Of a stretch of DNA of 64,000 nt, positions 22,422 through 34,286 are shown one piece after another; the first letter of the stretch is position 1; each line of letters opens with the position of its first letter. A model generated the notes under the pieces. That model did not search any database. It worked only from the letters and a program-made list of their open reading frames with translations, and had not been told where the DNA came from. The stretch is from Dipteronia dyeriana (Eukaryota; Streptophyta; Magnoliopsida; Sapindales; Sapindaceae): positions 52,862,597-52,926,596 of the forward strand of contig CM065303.1 in assembly GCA_032871835.1 (NCBI GenBank). The letters are read 5' to 3'. The position numbers and the translations under genes are program-made.

Positions 22422-23003
22422 CCCACGGCGGTCAGCCACTAATATTGCAAGCAACAACAAGCATCCCCTAAAATCGGCCAACCGCTAAAGTTGATATTTA
22501 ACTGACCTTTGAATCATTAAATGATCAAAATACCTATGAGCTAGTTATTCTATTATTTTTAATATTATATATAAAAAAACTAAAAAACTATTTAAAGATA
22601 AATTAAGAACTTTATCACAGATTGAGGAGATGAATATATCCCCACCTCCTTCGTGAGAGGAGATCTGCTTTCTGCCTTATCTCAAAACAAAAAAAAAAAC
22701 CCTCTAGCAGTGGAGAGATTATTAATTTTTAACATTTGCAATTTTCAAAAGTTTAGGGTTTTTTTAAAATTTTTGTTTTAGTATATTAGTAATTTTATAA
22801 AAGTAAATGGGCTGATTTTGATAATTAGTTTCCTATGGTGTTAATTATTAGTTGACGTGTAAAAGACAGTTTTCCCTTGGATTAGTTAGTTAACAATTGG
22901 TCTCCACCTATTAAGACCATCTCCTATTTTGGCACCAATCTCCATAGTAGGGTTAAAATCCTCTCCAACCTTGGAGCATTCTTTGTGCCAAAGTGGAGCT
23001 TAA

Positions 23004-23055
23004 ATAATTGTTGCTTCGGATTGTGTTACATAATTGTTGCTTCGGATTGTGTTAC
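23004..23055. repeat. 26-bp perfect tandem duplication
   Basis: The unit containing ATAATTGTTGCTTCGGATTG occurs at 23004-23029 and 23030-23055. Confidence 0.9.
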
Positions 23056-23394
23056 TTTGATGGACTCTATTTATATTTTTTTTCTGATCCCTTATATTTT
23101 CTTAATTTACACTTTAAACAACAATATTTAATACTCTTACGATTTGATCCCTTAATTTATAAAATTAACAAATAACAGTTTTATCCTATTAAATATAATT
23201 TATTACAATTATATTCTTATAATTATCTAATGCTTTTGGTTAATATATATTTCGTAATTAAGAGGTGGAATGTTAATCGTTGAGAATCAATGTTAATTTC
23301 GTAATATTATGTTAATTGAGGGTGAAATGTTAATTGTTGAGAATCAATAAAAAAGAGAATATTTAGGGAATATTTTGTTTAGAGTAAAATTTGT

Positions 23395-23555
23395 TGCAAT
23401 GGGTTGAAGATGGTGGAGTGGAAGTTGCTGCATTTTGCTGTAAAGTTACAACAAAATGGTGCCAAAGGTTGGAGATGCCCTAACTCATTACACCAATTTA
23501 TTGTAACTTTACAGTAAAATGCAACAACTTCCACTTCACCATCTCCAACCCATTC
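23395..23555. repeat. Inverted repeat inside the PIF/Harbinger-like element
   Basis: GGTTGAAGATGGTGGAGTGG ... TGCTGTAAAGTTACAA at the left mirrors TTGTAACTTTACAGTA ... CCACTTCACCATCTCCAACC at the right, around a centre near 23470. Confidence 0.8.
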
Positions 23556-24809
23556 CACCAAATCTTACTCTGAAAAGAATATTTCATAAATATTCACTGT
23601 TTCATTGTTTCTCAACAATTAACATTTCACCCCTCAGTTAACATAATATTACGATAAGTTAAGAAATTAAGATATTAGTAAATTCAGAAATTAAATTTAA
23701 TAATTTTAAAAGATAAAACAGAATTTCTTCATGAGATAAAGGGAAACCAAATAATTAATTTTTTTATTGCAATAAAATAAATAAGTAAAGATAATAAATT
23801 TAGTTTAATGTCCTCACGAAGTCATCTCACCACAACCAGGGGCAATTTAGAAACACTAAAAAAAAAAAATACTATTATCGTAAGTAAAGTTCCCAACAAT
23901 GTCCCATTTCATTTCGATCGTCTTCTTCTCTTAAACCCATCTCTCTGTTTCAAAAAACAAACAAACAAAACACAACACCAAAGTACCCCTCTGTTTCCTT
24001 CTCTCTCTAAAACCCACCATTTGTGAATAAGTAAAAATTGAGGACTACAAAAAGAAAAAACAAAGCAACCGGCAAAGTAGCGCAGAACAACAGAAGGCGC
24101 TGGAAAACTGATGGAGGCATTCTGGCGTAGAGATTTGCGCAAGGTTGGAGTGGTTTGCTGCTTCAAAATGGGAAATGGCGCAAAGATTGGAGATGCCCTA
24201 AGGGCTTGTTTGATGTGTTGTAGGATTGTATTATCAGTTTCAATTGAATTATAATAATATAATAAAATGTTTTGCTTCGTTTTACAATGTACACTATATT
24301 ATGTTACTCAATACTATGCAATACATCCTTTGGGTGGACCTATTACCAAACCTACCAACTCTTCCTATGGTGTTAACAAAACCACCCTTCCTTTAACCTC
24401 TACCAAAGTTGTTTCTACTAAATTATCTTGCTCCTGTTAGATCAAGGTTTTCAAATTTTTACTAGAAAATGAAGGATAGAAACTTCATGAATCTCAGCAG
24501 ATATTGCCTCTTATAAGTTATAACACATTACAGTTTAATTACCATTTTCTCTTTGTTGAGGAAAAAAAAAAATCTTTATTTTAATAGAAACTGAAATAAA
24601 GAGAGAAGAGAAAGTATTGATTACAAAACTGCATGATCATATCACTCAGCATTTAATGATATTCTAAGTTATAAAATAATTAATAAGCATGACTCTATAG
24701 CTTGTTCAATAAATAATTAACTATGTATGTGAAAATTTTATAAAAAACTAAAATCGCTCTCCAAAAAACATTAGGGAATAATTTTAAACCACACAAAATT
24801 AACTGTTTA

Positions 24810-24812
<3 letters not shown>

Positions 24813-24858
<46 letters not shown>

Positions 24859-25370
24859 CAATTTCCAAAATACTCCATATAAAAATACTCTCCAAACTCC
24901 TCTCTTCTTTTCTCTCTCATCCCAGCCTACAGGCGCCTTCTTCGGAGACTGTGCCGTTCGACAATGGTGTCAATGGGACCAACGCATCATGCCTGGGTAG
25001 CGCGCCCAGGCGCAACAATATCGTCGCTGGGGCAGCCCATCCCAACGTCGTTGATTTGGAGAAGACTAAGAAAAATAAAAGTTAAACCTCTAAATGTGAA
25101 ATTAGCAAGCCTACCCTTATAGAGGGATGTTTCGGTAATTTTCTTGTAAAAATTAAAAATAGGGTTTTTGAATTGAGGTTTCAGTAACTTTTTTTTTATA
25201 AAACAAACAGAAAAAAAAACAAATATTTAAAGTTTTCGTATTAGGAATCACGATTTTCTTCCGGGTTTCACATTTTTCTCCAAAGTTTCACATTTTTTCT
25301 CCAAATTGCAAATTTCTGTAAAATTGATAATATATAAAAAAGAAGCCATAGGGACATTTTTGAAATTCTG
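24813..25370. other. (TA)n tract followed by a candidate MULE-like MITE with a GC-rich core
   Basis: A (TA)n tract of about 44 bp (24814-24857) is followed by AGCAATTTCCAAAATACTCC. The inverse of 25345-25370 (CAGAATTTCAAAAATGTCCC) is weakly similar, suggesting a TIR pair. The core at 24925-25065 is GC-rich with CGCCCAGGCGC and GGGGCAGCCC palindromes but has no open frame of note. Confidence 0.3.
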
Positions 25371-26186
25371 GTTATGGATAGAAAAAAATTTAAAATTTGA
25401 CTATTAACAGTTAAACCTTTATATGTTGTTAAAAACAAATTTTGCAAATTTTATTGGTTCTTATTGCTAATTCTAACAGTTTATTATTAAATAAACCCGT
25501 GTCAAAATTAAATCTTAAATAGAAATTTATAATATCATTACAATATGAAGTTATGGGAACTTAGGCCTTGTTCGATAACGTTTTACAAATGTATTTTTTA
25601 AACGAAAGACAGTGAAAAAGTGTTTGTTAACCATGTTTTAGAAAAAAACAATAAAAACTAAAAATACGTTTTTCACATTTATCCAACAAAAACTGAAAAC
25701 AACATTTTTGATGTTTTTCACTTTTATTTTCTGTATTTTCCAGTTGGGTAAGTCATAAGTGGCATATGAAACTTATTTAACTGATTGTATTTATTTTATT
25801 TTTTATTAATAATAAATATATTTGTCATAAGATTTTAAATAAAATATATATTTTTCATCGTAATTTGTTTAAAAAAAAGTTAAAAAATACATCTATTAAT
25901 TGAACTTGATTTTATTAACTGAAAAAGTTAGAATATACAGTAAATTATATATAATAATTTAAATTAATTTAACTATACACGTACTATACTCTTATAATAT
26001 TTCCAAAAACATTTACACTAATATTGACAATGGCTGATGTATATATGGAGATGGGCTTTCAAATTCTGTTGTATATGAAAACTGTGTTGTAAAATCTTAA
26101 CACAATCCTTAATCAGTATTCAGTAGTATATGACGTTTCTGTATGAAATTGAGTTTGGTTCTAGAAGCATATTAATCTGGTGTTCT
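25371..26186. other. Intergenic sequence with one hAT-like end
   Basis: At 25563 TTAGGCCTTGTTCGATAACG resembles the start of a hAT-type MITE. A possible opposite end (CATTACCAAACAACCCTTA) lies at 27114-27132, beyond other insertions, but the flanks do not match as a target duplication. No gene. Confidence 0.3.
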
Positions 26187-26202
26187 ATATATATATATAT
26201 AT

Positions 26203-26341
26203 CATTTTCTTATTAGGACATTGAACGTGAATCATTTATTATAAAAGAGTTTTGACAAGTGTATACATACCAAGTCAAATTATGGAAAATGAGTGGCTCA
26301 CATTTAATGTCCTCGTATAATTTCATCGGTGCGAACTTATA

Positions 26342-26344
<3 letters not shown>
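26203..26344. mobile_element. TA-associated MITE, variant with ATAAAAGAG core
   Basis: Inverted arms GGACATTGAACGTGAATCA and, inverted, GGACATTAAATGTGAGCCA flank a GTTTTGACAAGTGTATACAT core. (TA)n tracts lie at 26187-26202 and 26346-26379. The same variant is at 27901-28125. Confidence 0.7.
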
Positions 26345-26382
<38 letters not shown>

Positions 26383-27037
26383 CTTTCCTTCTCAGTGCGT
26401 ATTGAATATTGATATAACATATATAAGTGCGTTGCATGTGAACCTAATGGTGTAATTATGGACCGGCCCGAGACAGGCCGGTCCGGCCCGTCCACGAAGC
26501 GAACGGGCTGTGCTGGGCACGGCCCGTGAAGGAAGCGTGCCAGGCCGAGGCCCGGTCCGTGACAGGCCGCGTGCCGGGCCGTTGGTACAAGGTCCGATGG
26601 GCCGGCCCGCCATGGCACGTCTAGCCGGCGTGCTAGGCCCCTGGACTGGCCCGCCGGTCCGTCACATCAACCGTTTATTTTGTTTTTTTTTTTTAATTCA
26701 CATCCCCTAGACCGGCCCGCCTGGTCTGACGGGTCCGCCAGGCCAGGTCCGCCGGACCAAGCCCACATGACCAGGCACGCAGACCGGCCTGGCACGGCTC
26801 GTCTGAGGCAGGCCGGCGTGCCGTGCCGTGCCGGACCTCAGTTTTCTAAAACGGGCCGGGAAAACGGACCTGGTCAGGTCGTGCCTAACGGGCCGGACCA
26901 TTCCATTTTTACACCATTATGTGGACCATTGATCGTGAAAAAGTTTTGACAATACACTTTGAGTCAAAGTATGTAAATCTAATAGTCCACATCCAACGTA
27001 CTGATAAATTTATATCGGTACGCACTAACTTGAAATT
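26383..27037. mobile_element. TA-associated MITE split by a hAT element
   Basis: The left arm (26383-26444; AGTGCGTATTGAATATTGATA, GTGCGTTGCATGTGAACC) and right arm (26928-27037; GTCCACATCCAACGTACTGA, GGTACGCACT) rejoin into the usual MITE when the hAT element at 26445-26919 and one copy of its target duplication are removed. A (TA)n tract follows at 27040-27061. Confidence 0.85.
26445..26919. mobile_element. hAT-type element, GGCCGG-rich, 475 bp
   Basis: A perfect 11-bp TIR (TAATGGTGTAA / TTACACCATTA) and an 8-bp target duplication with one mismatch (TGTGAACC at 26437-26444, TGTGGACC at 26920-26927). The interior is strikingly GC-rich, with many GGCCGG, GGCCCG and GGCACG units, and lies in an AT-rich host MITE. 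The overlapping open frames on both strands (about 26337-26949) are translations of the array. Confidence 0.9.
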
Positions 27038-27570
27038 ATATATATATATATATATATATATCAATATCTTATTTCAAATGAAAATTAATAAAACAAAAAA
27101 TGAAAACCGAAATCATTACCAAACAACCCTTAGTGGTGCTTGATTCATTCCGTTTCTAATACTACGACAGTCTAATATTTTTTGAAACAAAGAAAACGAA
27201 ATCTAAGGTGAAAATAAAATAATAATAATAAGTAGCATGTTAGAAGCAATTAAGATTATAGTCCATTTAAGATTAACTTCAACTGATTAATTGCAATAAA
27301 TTATATACTTTGTGTAAAATCTCTTAGATATATTTCTCAAACTTCACAACTTTAATTTCGTCCCAATTTACTGTCAAAAATAAATAATTAAATTCTGTCC
27401 CAACTTTATTATTATGAAATTTATCTCAGAAGCTTTTCTATATATGACTTGCACTTCATGAAGATGAAAGAAAAATATGAAATGTCTAACATCATTCAAA
27501 TCTATCTAGATTTCCATTAACATATAAAATAAAAGTGATATATATATATACATATAGTTATTTTCTTCTT

Positions 27571-27862
27571 AGTGCATACTGATATAACTTACATCAGTAC
27601 GTTGTATGCGGACCACTGATTATGGAGAAGATTTGATAAGTGCATACACTTTGAGTCAAACTATATAAATCTAATGGTCCAAATCTAACGTACTGATGAA
27701 TTTATATCAGTGCGTACTAATATAACTTATATCAGTGCGTTGCATGTGGACTATTGATTATAGAGAAACTTTAACAAGTACATACACTTTGAGTCAAAGT
27801 ATGTAAATCTAATGGTCCACATCCAATACATTGATGAATTTACATCAGTGTGCACTGACTTG
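27571..27862. mobile_element. Dimer of TA-associated palindromic MITEs
   Basis: Reference copy of the family. Unit 1 (27571-27718) runs from AGTGCATACTGATATAA to the inverse, CAGTGCGTACT. Unit 2 (about 27711-27860) reuses that end and runs on to TGCACTGACT. Each has long imperfect inverted arms meeting at a TACACTTTGAGTCAAA core. A (TA)n tract borders the right side (27868-27902) and a shorter one the left (27539-27551). Confidence 0.85.
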
Positions 27863-27864
27863 AA

Positions 27865-27900
<36 letters not shown>

Positions 27901-27904
<4 letters not shown>

Positions 27905-28125
27905 GTACTGATGGAATTATATAATGTCATTGAATGTGAAACACTCATTTATAAAAGAGTTTTGACAAATGCATACATACAAAGTCAAAGTATGTAAAAT
28001 GAGTGACTCACATTCAATGTCCTTATATATGTATGCACTTGTCAAAGCTCTTTTATAAATGAGTGTCTCACATTCAATGTCCTTATATAATTCCATCAGT
28101 GCGCACTTATTTAAAATTTTTCGTA
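27901..28125. mobile_element. TA-associated MITE with duplicated inner arm
   Basis: Outer ends ATACGTACTGATGGAATTAT and, inverted, GTGCGCACTGATGGAATTAT. CTCACATTCAATGTCCTTAT occurs twice (28006 and 28066), and the ATAAAAGAG core occurs in both orientations. (TA)n at both sides. Confidence 0.75.
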
Positions 28126-28141
28126 TATATATATTTATGTA

Positions 28142-28859
28142 CAGGGCTGTCTGCAAACATTTTTGAGCCTGATCCATTTAATGATATTAATATAACTTAG
28201 GGCCCCATATAAAAAATAGAACAATGCTTAGGAACTGAACTAACCAGTCAGTACCCAAAATACTGGTCCCACCAATAGAAGTGTAGCACATGGTTTTTTT
28301 TTTTTTTTTACTTTTTATAATTATCTTACAAATTCGGTCACTTTCTACACTTTCACTGATATTTTAGGTACTGACTGGTCAGTACCCGAATATTATTCTA
28401 AACATTATTATCATTAAAGAAAGATTTGCAAATAAAGGTTAGTAATTCAATTAGACTAGGTTAACAAATAAAGGTTAGCAAATAAAGGTTATCAAATAAA
28501 GTGGACTCTGACGGAGTCATAAAGAGGGTGAGTGACAATTTTGACTAGGTTAACAAAAAAATGTTAGCAATTCAACTGGACACTTTTTTTTTTAAAAAAA
28601 AGAATTCAATTGGACTCTCAAATTATGTAAAACTAAGTCTGATATGTTAGAATTAATTGGGCTTTGATGTTTATTTATATTAAATTGAACTAGACATGGA
28701 TGATTAAGCTTTATTAAACAAAAACATAGCAATGTTTCAAATTGAGCCATTTTTATACTAAAATAAATTGGACCTGAGGCCTCAAAAGAAGAAGAAGCAG
28801 ATTTGACCATTTAGGGGCCCCACAAAATGCTTGGCTTGCTGTCCCCATGGGCGGCCCTA
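28142..28859. mobile_element. hAT-type MITE, CAGGGCNG ends
   Basis: Ends CAGGGCTGTCTGC and, inverted, TAGGGCCGCCCATGG. The interior matches 33499-34110 in inverse order (GGGGCCCC, TTAATATCATTAAA, AGTACCGACTGG-like blocks). The flanks TTTATGTA / TATATATA fit an 8-bp target duplication with two mismatches. The 28592-28810 minus frame lies wholly inside and is not a gene. Confidence 0.65.
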
Positions 28860-28872
28860 TATATATAAATAT

Positions 28873-29025
28873 TTTTCGCACTTATATAAATTTATCGGTA
28901 GATTGAATATTGACCATTAGATTTATATATTTTGACTCAAAGTGTATGTACTTGTCAAAATTTTTTAATAATCAGTGGTCCACATACAACGCACTTATGT
29001 AAGTTATATTAGTAGGTACCAAGGA
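28873..29025. mobile_element. TA-associated palindromic MITE
   Basis: TCGCACTTATATAAATTTAT at the left pairs with the inverse at 28990-29021, with the TTTTGACTCAAAGTGTATGT core at about 28929-28948. A (TA)n tract of about 38 bp follows at 29035-29072. Confidence 0.8.
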
Positions 29026-29032
29026 GAAAATG

Positions 29033-29081
<49 letters not shown>

Positions 29082-29185
29082 ATTTATAAATGAAGGCTAG
29101 AGAATTTTTGATATACCATATGAAGTATCATAACTTGAACATGAGATGTTGTAACGATTATGTAACATTGCATAACTATTTATAT

Positions 29186-30078
29186 GGGAGATTTACAATT
29201 TAGATCCTATATAATCAAGAAACATCACTATTTTACTTAATTTTGTATTTGATTAATAAAAATTGCTCATTTCAGTCTTTATGTTGGTAAAATGTTGGTC
29301 AAACATAACAATACCATGGGTATTTTAATATTCTCACATGTCCATGACAAATTGAAATTTTTTTTAAAAAATTTAAAATATATGGATCACCATTGTCCAT
29401 CTTACAAATGGAACAAGGTGATAAAAAAAAATTGAAACATAATTTAAAAAAAAAAAAAAGAAAAACTGAAAAAATATTTATAGATGGATCTCCGCATTCC
29501 ATCTCAAAAATGGAATGTGGAGAATGAATTTTTGTTTTTTTTTTAAATAAATTAAAATTGATTATTTTTTTAAAAAGTTTTTTTTTTTAAAATAATAATT
29601 GAAACAAGATGGAGATCAGTCTAACCCAGGTTGAATCTCCAGCCACCCTTCAATGGATCATCATCGATGGAGATCTACATATGTATCATCATTTGTCGTA
29701 AGTATTTGTTTATTGTATTTTTTTCTTTCCTTTTTTTAATAAAATTGTTTTAAGTTTTTATTTTTATTTTTTTAAAAAAATAACTTTCTTGTTTAAAAAA
29801 TTAGACATTTTTCATCTTTTATTTACTTTTTTTTTCCTTTTATCTTTTTTTTTAAACAATTTATCTTTTTATTTTTATTTTTTTTATCAATCATCTAAAG
29901 TGCAAGGGATAATAGACATTTAGTTGATTTTGAAACCGTTGTTTGTCAAAAATTCGGCTAAAAGACCTAAATGAGCAAGTGTTTCGTAAATCTAAGTATA
30001 TGTTTGTCGAAAAATACAAAAATAAATAAAAAAAATAGATGTTTTTTAATTATTTAAAGACTAAATTGTAAAAACCTC
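29186..30078. mobile_element. MULE-like MITE, 893 bp
   Basis: Ends GGGAGATTTACAATTTAG and, inverted, GAGGTTTTTACAATTTAG, continuing about 90 bp (ACATCACTATTTT, TTGCTCATTTCAGTC). The flanks TATTTATAT (29177-29185) and TATATATAT (30079-30087) fit a 9-bp target duplication with one mismatch, although the site is TA-rich. The interior has three related GGATCTCC/GATGGAGATC blocks. No coding sequence. Confidence 0.65.
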
Positions 30079-30587
30079 TATATATATATATATAGTTTTA
30101 CGGTGATTCGAACATATATAACATTGTAAGATTTTATGAATATTCTTTACCACTAAACTGAATATGATGGTAACCTACGTAATATTGTAACATAGTAAAA
30201 GAAAAAAAACAAAATTGCACAAATTCCAAAATTTAGAAAATAAAAAAAATTGTGACTATGTATCATTAAATAATCGACTAAAGTGTGCCTTCGCATAATT
30301 ATGTAATACATAAATTAATAACTAAATTAAATTAAATCAATTTTATTAGTGAGTGGACCATACCAACTCTCCCACCACCAACGAACAAAATAGTCACCGA
30401 ACATCTCAACATGCACACACTTACATTTCACAAAAAAAAATAAAAAATTTAGAAGCTTTGAGGATTTTCTTGAAGCACTTTAAAAGAACACAACAACAGA
30501 GCTTGAAGTATTTAATTCGTGTAAGAAGGCGAAGCCATGTAACCAGGAGCAGACCCACTTTAAAGTCAGGTGGGGTTCGTGCTCCAC

Positions 30588-31297
30588 TAGGGATGGACAT
30601 TTCTCTATGGGACCCCACGGGATCTCACATTTATTTAGAGATAAATTTTATTCTCAAGTGAGGTTTGAGATAAAGGTAAAGGTAAGGATAAATTTTATCC
30701 CTAAAATCTAAATAGAAATGAGAATAATAATGGAAATGGAAATGGAAATGGAAATAGAAATAGGAATAAGGTTGGGTTACCCCATCCCCATTTTCCCATT
30801 TCTTTTAATAGGGTTGGGGTGGAGTCCTATTTCCCGATATATATTATATATTTTTACTTTTATTTTTTTAAAAATAATAATTTAACTCTCTTATTCATTT
30901 TCTCTATTTTCACACACACACGCATATTACTATAGTTATTTGTATTAATTTTGAATTAAATTAAATAAATTATATACTTTAAATTATTTAATGAATTAAA
31001 TTAAATCAATTATATATTTTAAATTATTTATTAGATTAGATATCGAATTAGAGTGAATTGAACGATTTGAATGATTTTCGAATCTCACATTCTAAATTTC
31101 GAATTTTAAATTGAAAAATAATAAGATTGAAAATAGGAGAAATGGAGGACTGGGGTAGGGGCAAGGGAGTCTCCCTCCAAACACCCCCATCCCCACTTCC
31201 CCCAAATAAGGTTTGGGGGCGAGGGTGGGGGTAGGTTTTTGGAATGGGGGTAATGGGGGAGGGCCCCCACCCCAATGGCCCCCCACACCCATCCCTA
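30588..31297. mobile_element. hAT-type element with GGGGATGG units
   Basis: Ends TAGGGATGGACA and, inverted, TAGGGATGGGTG. An 8-bp target duplication with one mismatch (TGCTCCAC at 30580-30587, TGCTCTAC at 31298-31305). Near the left end are GGAAAT hexamer repeats (30734-30770); near the right end are GGTGGGGGT-type runs. The Pro/Gly-rich frames at 31048-31292 are translations of these runs. Confidence 0.85.
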
Positions 31298-31305
31298 TGC
31301 TCTAC

Positions 31306-32640
31306 CCTAAAATTCTGAAAAATTTGATTTTTTTGTTTTTATATATATGTATGTATACCCTCCAAACATTCCCATCCTCATTTCCATATATCCCCCCCCC
31401 CCCCCCCCCCCCCCATATTAAAAAATTTGATTTTTTTTTGTTTCATTTATATATATATACATATTAAATAACACAAATTATACCATCTTTTCGCTTTGTA
31501 CTGCTGATAAAGCATTTTATTTTACATCGGTTGGAATGGGTGGATTTTGACAAATGATTAAATATTCAATTTTATCTAATATTTTTTAATATATTTTGTA
31601 TTTTATACTATTTTTCTTCTTTCTCAAATTTTCTTAAACTTCTTAACTACCCTCAATTTATCGTTACTTAATTCAATTTTATTTTATAGTAAAATATTTA
31701 TTACTATTTTAAATTTTTATTTATAATATTTTTAGTTTGACATATCTAACAATTCAATTAATAAACTCTAAAATCTTAAATGTTAATTTATTGTATTTTC
31801 ATATATTATTACGATCTATTTTATTTTATATTTAGTAATTTTATTTATTTTATAATTTTAATTTGTTTAGAGTCAATAATTTATCAATAATTAAAGAGAA
31901 AAAAAAATCAGAAACTTATCTAGTAATAATATTAATTAATTATTTTGTATAAATTCAAATTGAATTAATTATTAATACAAAACAAATTAGATTGTATTCT
32001 TTTAAGAATAAATATTGTAATGTTTCATTATTTATATTGTTTTTCTTGTTAATATTTTTTTTGTACTATTATGTTTTTTGATTTTTATTTTAAGATTATT
32101 TAGTTTATCTTGAATAAATGTTATATTTGTTTTATTTTATTTAAATTACTTTTTACTATTATTATTTTTATATAAAAAAATCATTTTGCTATTATATTAA
32201 ATTTTCAATAATTTATATTTAATTGTTATTTAGTTCACATATCCTATCTCATTAAAATTTATGGGTTTGCCACCGTTGCATGCAACCCATTGTTTGTAGT
32301 TCCAATCTTCTTTTCTTCTGCAAAACACAGCTTTTACCTATTTTAATATTTGCAGATTTCTCAGTTTATTATTACAGATTTCTCAATCTTCTCTTGAGAC
32401 AAAGTAATAAAGAATTAATATTAAAAATCTCCTACCACCTTTTAACTATTATTGATTATATAGTTATAACTAATTATAAATATTTTTATTTTAGAAACCT
32501 TCTTTACAGACTAGCACCGTTAGTATTCCGTTTATGTTGACTGAGTTTGACCGTTAAAAAGTTTAAAATATCTAAATTGGACTGACCTAAAGGAAAAAAT
32601 CATCATAAGTGATCATATGTTGAAAAACCCTAGACAATAT
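31306..32640. other. AT-rich intergenic sequence with a poly(C) run
   Basis: A poly(C) run of about 23 bp lies at 31392-31414, in a stretch that repeats CCTCCAAACATTCCCATCC-like and TTTGATTTTTTTGTTT phrases from nearby. From 31470 to 32240 the sequence is almost pure A/T with no gene. Confidence 0.5.
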
Positions 32641-32712
<72 letters not shown>

Positions 32713-32790
32713 GTTTTCCATACTAAAATATGTAAATTTAATGATACATATCCAATATACATATGAAGTTATATCAGTACGTACTGATTA
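32641..32790. repeat. (CA)n(TA)n microsatellite plus half a TA-associated MITE
   Basis: About 36 bp of CA followed by about 33 bp of TA (32641-32709), then AAATATGTAAATTTAATG ... AGTTATATCAGTACGTACTG, one arm of the family, ending in more TA. Confidence 0.75.
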
Positions 32791-33050
32791 TATATATATA
32801 AGTACCGAGTGACAAAAACAACAAAGCACAAACAACCGCACACAACCAGGGGTAAACAACTCCAAATAAAAAGCACACATGCCACACCAAAAAGAAAAAA
32901 GAATTATCAAGAAAAACAAAAAGACTTCAGACCCATACAGTCATTGCCGATTAAAAAAAGAAGATAACTATTAGTCATAAAGTCATAAAGTCATTATTAT
33001 TAAATAAAAATAATAATTTATTATCAATAAAATAATATTAATGTGCTTAC

Positions 33051-34278
33051 TAGGGATGACAATTTGACCCGCATCCGCGGGCACCGCCCGAACCAGACCC
33101 TATAGGGTCGGGTGTGGATGGTGAATTTACGGCTCTCGGACCCGTGAACCTGTTTAATGAAAAACCTGTTGGGTTCGTGAATAGATGCAGGTTGGAAAAA
33201 TGAACCTGCGGGTTGGACCTGTGAACCCGCATAACTAAAATACTTGTATATAAACATATATAGACATTTGAATTATTTTTGGTCGTTTTATTTTTGTGGT
33301 TATTATTGTTTTGTAATGTATCAAGTAGAGAATTAGAGATGAAAATTTAATTCAATTAAGTATCAAATAAATAATTACATGTGAAAATTTATAAATGACA
33401 AATCGTGGGTTCGTGGGTTGCGGGTTTGTGGGTATCCCGCAGGTGAAATATCCACTTGTGAATCCGCATTGTTACGTGGGTGAGGGTATGAATGCAGCTA
33501 GTGCCGGCCCATCTGGGCAGCAAACCCAGCATTTTACTGGGGCCCCCAAATGGTCAAATCCGCTTATTCTTCTTTTGGGGCTTTAGATCCAATTTATTTT
33601 AATATAAGTAGGACCCAATTTCAAACATTGTTTTTTTTTAATAAGGCTCAATTATATATATCTACTTCAATTTAATAGAAATAAATATCATATCCCAATT
33701 GATTCAACATATCAAACTTAGTTTTACATTATTTGAGAGTCCAATTTTTATTTTTAAAGAGAGTCTAATTGAATAACTACATTTATTTACTAACCTAGTC
33801 AAAATCGTCACTCACTCAGTTCGTGACTCCGTCGTAGTCCACTTTATTTGCGAACCTAGTCCAATTGAATTGCTAACCTTTCTTTAATGATAATATTTTT
33901 TTAGAACAATACTCGGATATTGACCCGTCAGTACCCAATTTGTGAGAAAAATATAAAAAGTAAAAGAAAAAAAAGACTCATGCTGCACTCCCATTAGTGG
34001 GGTCAGTATTTTGGATACCGACTGATATTGTTCTAATTTTTATATGGGGCCCCGATTTTTGTTAATATCATTAAATGGTTCGGTCCCCAAAATGTCTGGA
34101 GACGCCCCTGGGTGCAGCCATAACCCGTGGGTTCACACCCGCCCGTGAACCCGCAACCCGCTTACCTACCCGGGTTTGAGGACGTGGGTTTGAGGACGGA
34201 CGTAGGTGAGGAAAATTTTCACGGGTGAGAGTTTAGATTTTACAAAACTCACCCTAACTCGACCCGCTGTCATCCCTA
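33051..34278. mobile_element. hAT-type element with GACCCGC units, split by another hAT
   Basis: An 11-bp TIR (TAGGGATGACA / TGTCATCCCTA) and flanks GTGCTTAC (33043-33050) and ATGCCTAC (34279-34286), an 8-bp target duplication with two mismatches. Subterminal regions are rich in GGGTTCGTGGGT / ACCCGC units. The region 33499-34110 is a second hAT-type element inserted into it. Confidence 0.82.
33499..34110. mobile_element. hAT-type MITE nested in the previous hAT
   Basis: Ends TAGTGCCGGCCC and, inverted, CAGGGGCGTCTCC. Flanks AATGCAGC (33491-33498) and GGTGCAGC (34111-34118) fit an 8-bp target duplication with two mismatches. It is of the same family as 28142-28859, in the opposite orientation. 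Confidence 0.72.
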
Positions 34279-34286
34279 ATGCCTAC

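Larger units (their letters stand above)
22914..24198. mobile_element. PIF/Harbinger-like non-autonomous element
   Basis: Ends GACCATCTCCTATTTTGGC and, inverted, GGGCATCTCCAATCTTTG, flanked by a TAA target duplication at 22911-22913 and 24199-24201. Both the terminal sequence and the 3-bp target fit Tourist-type elements. An internal GGTTGGAGATGCCCTAA (about 23466-23482) suggests two related units back to back. No transposase is present. Confidence 0.65.

Noticed and set aside
24925..25070. GC-rich island as a gene or promoter
   Set aside because: No open frame, splice signal or promoter element that stands out; it looks like the core of a small TIR element.
26337..26949. Several Arg/Pro/Gly-rich open frames on both strands
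   Set aside because: Produced by the GGCCGG-rich hAT array; frames on both strands overlap and none has a domain.
31048..31292. Pro-rich and Gly-rich open frames
   Set aside because: Translation of G-rich runs at the end of the hAT element at 30588-31297.
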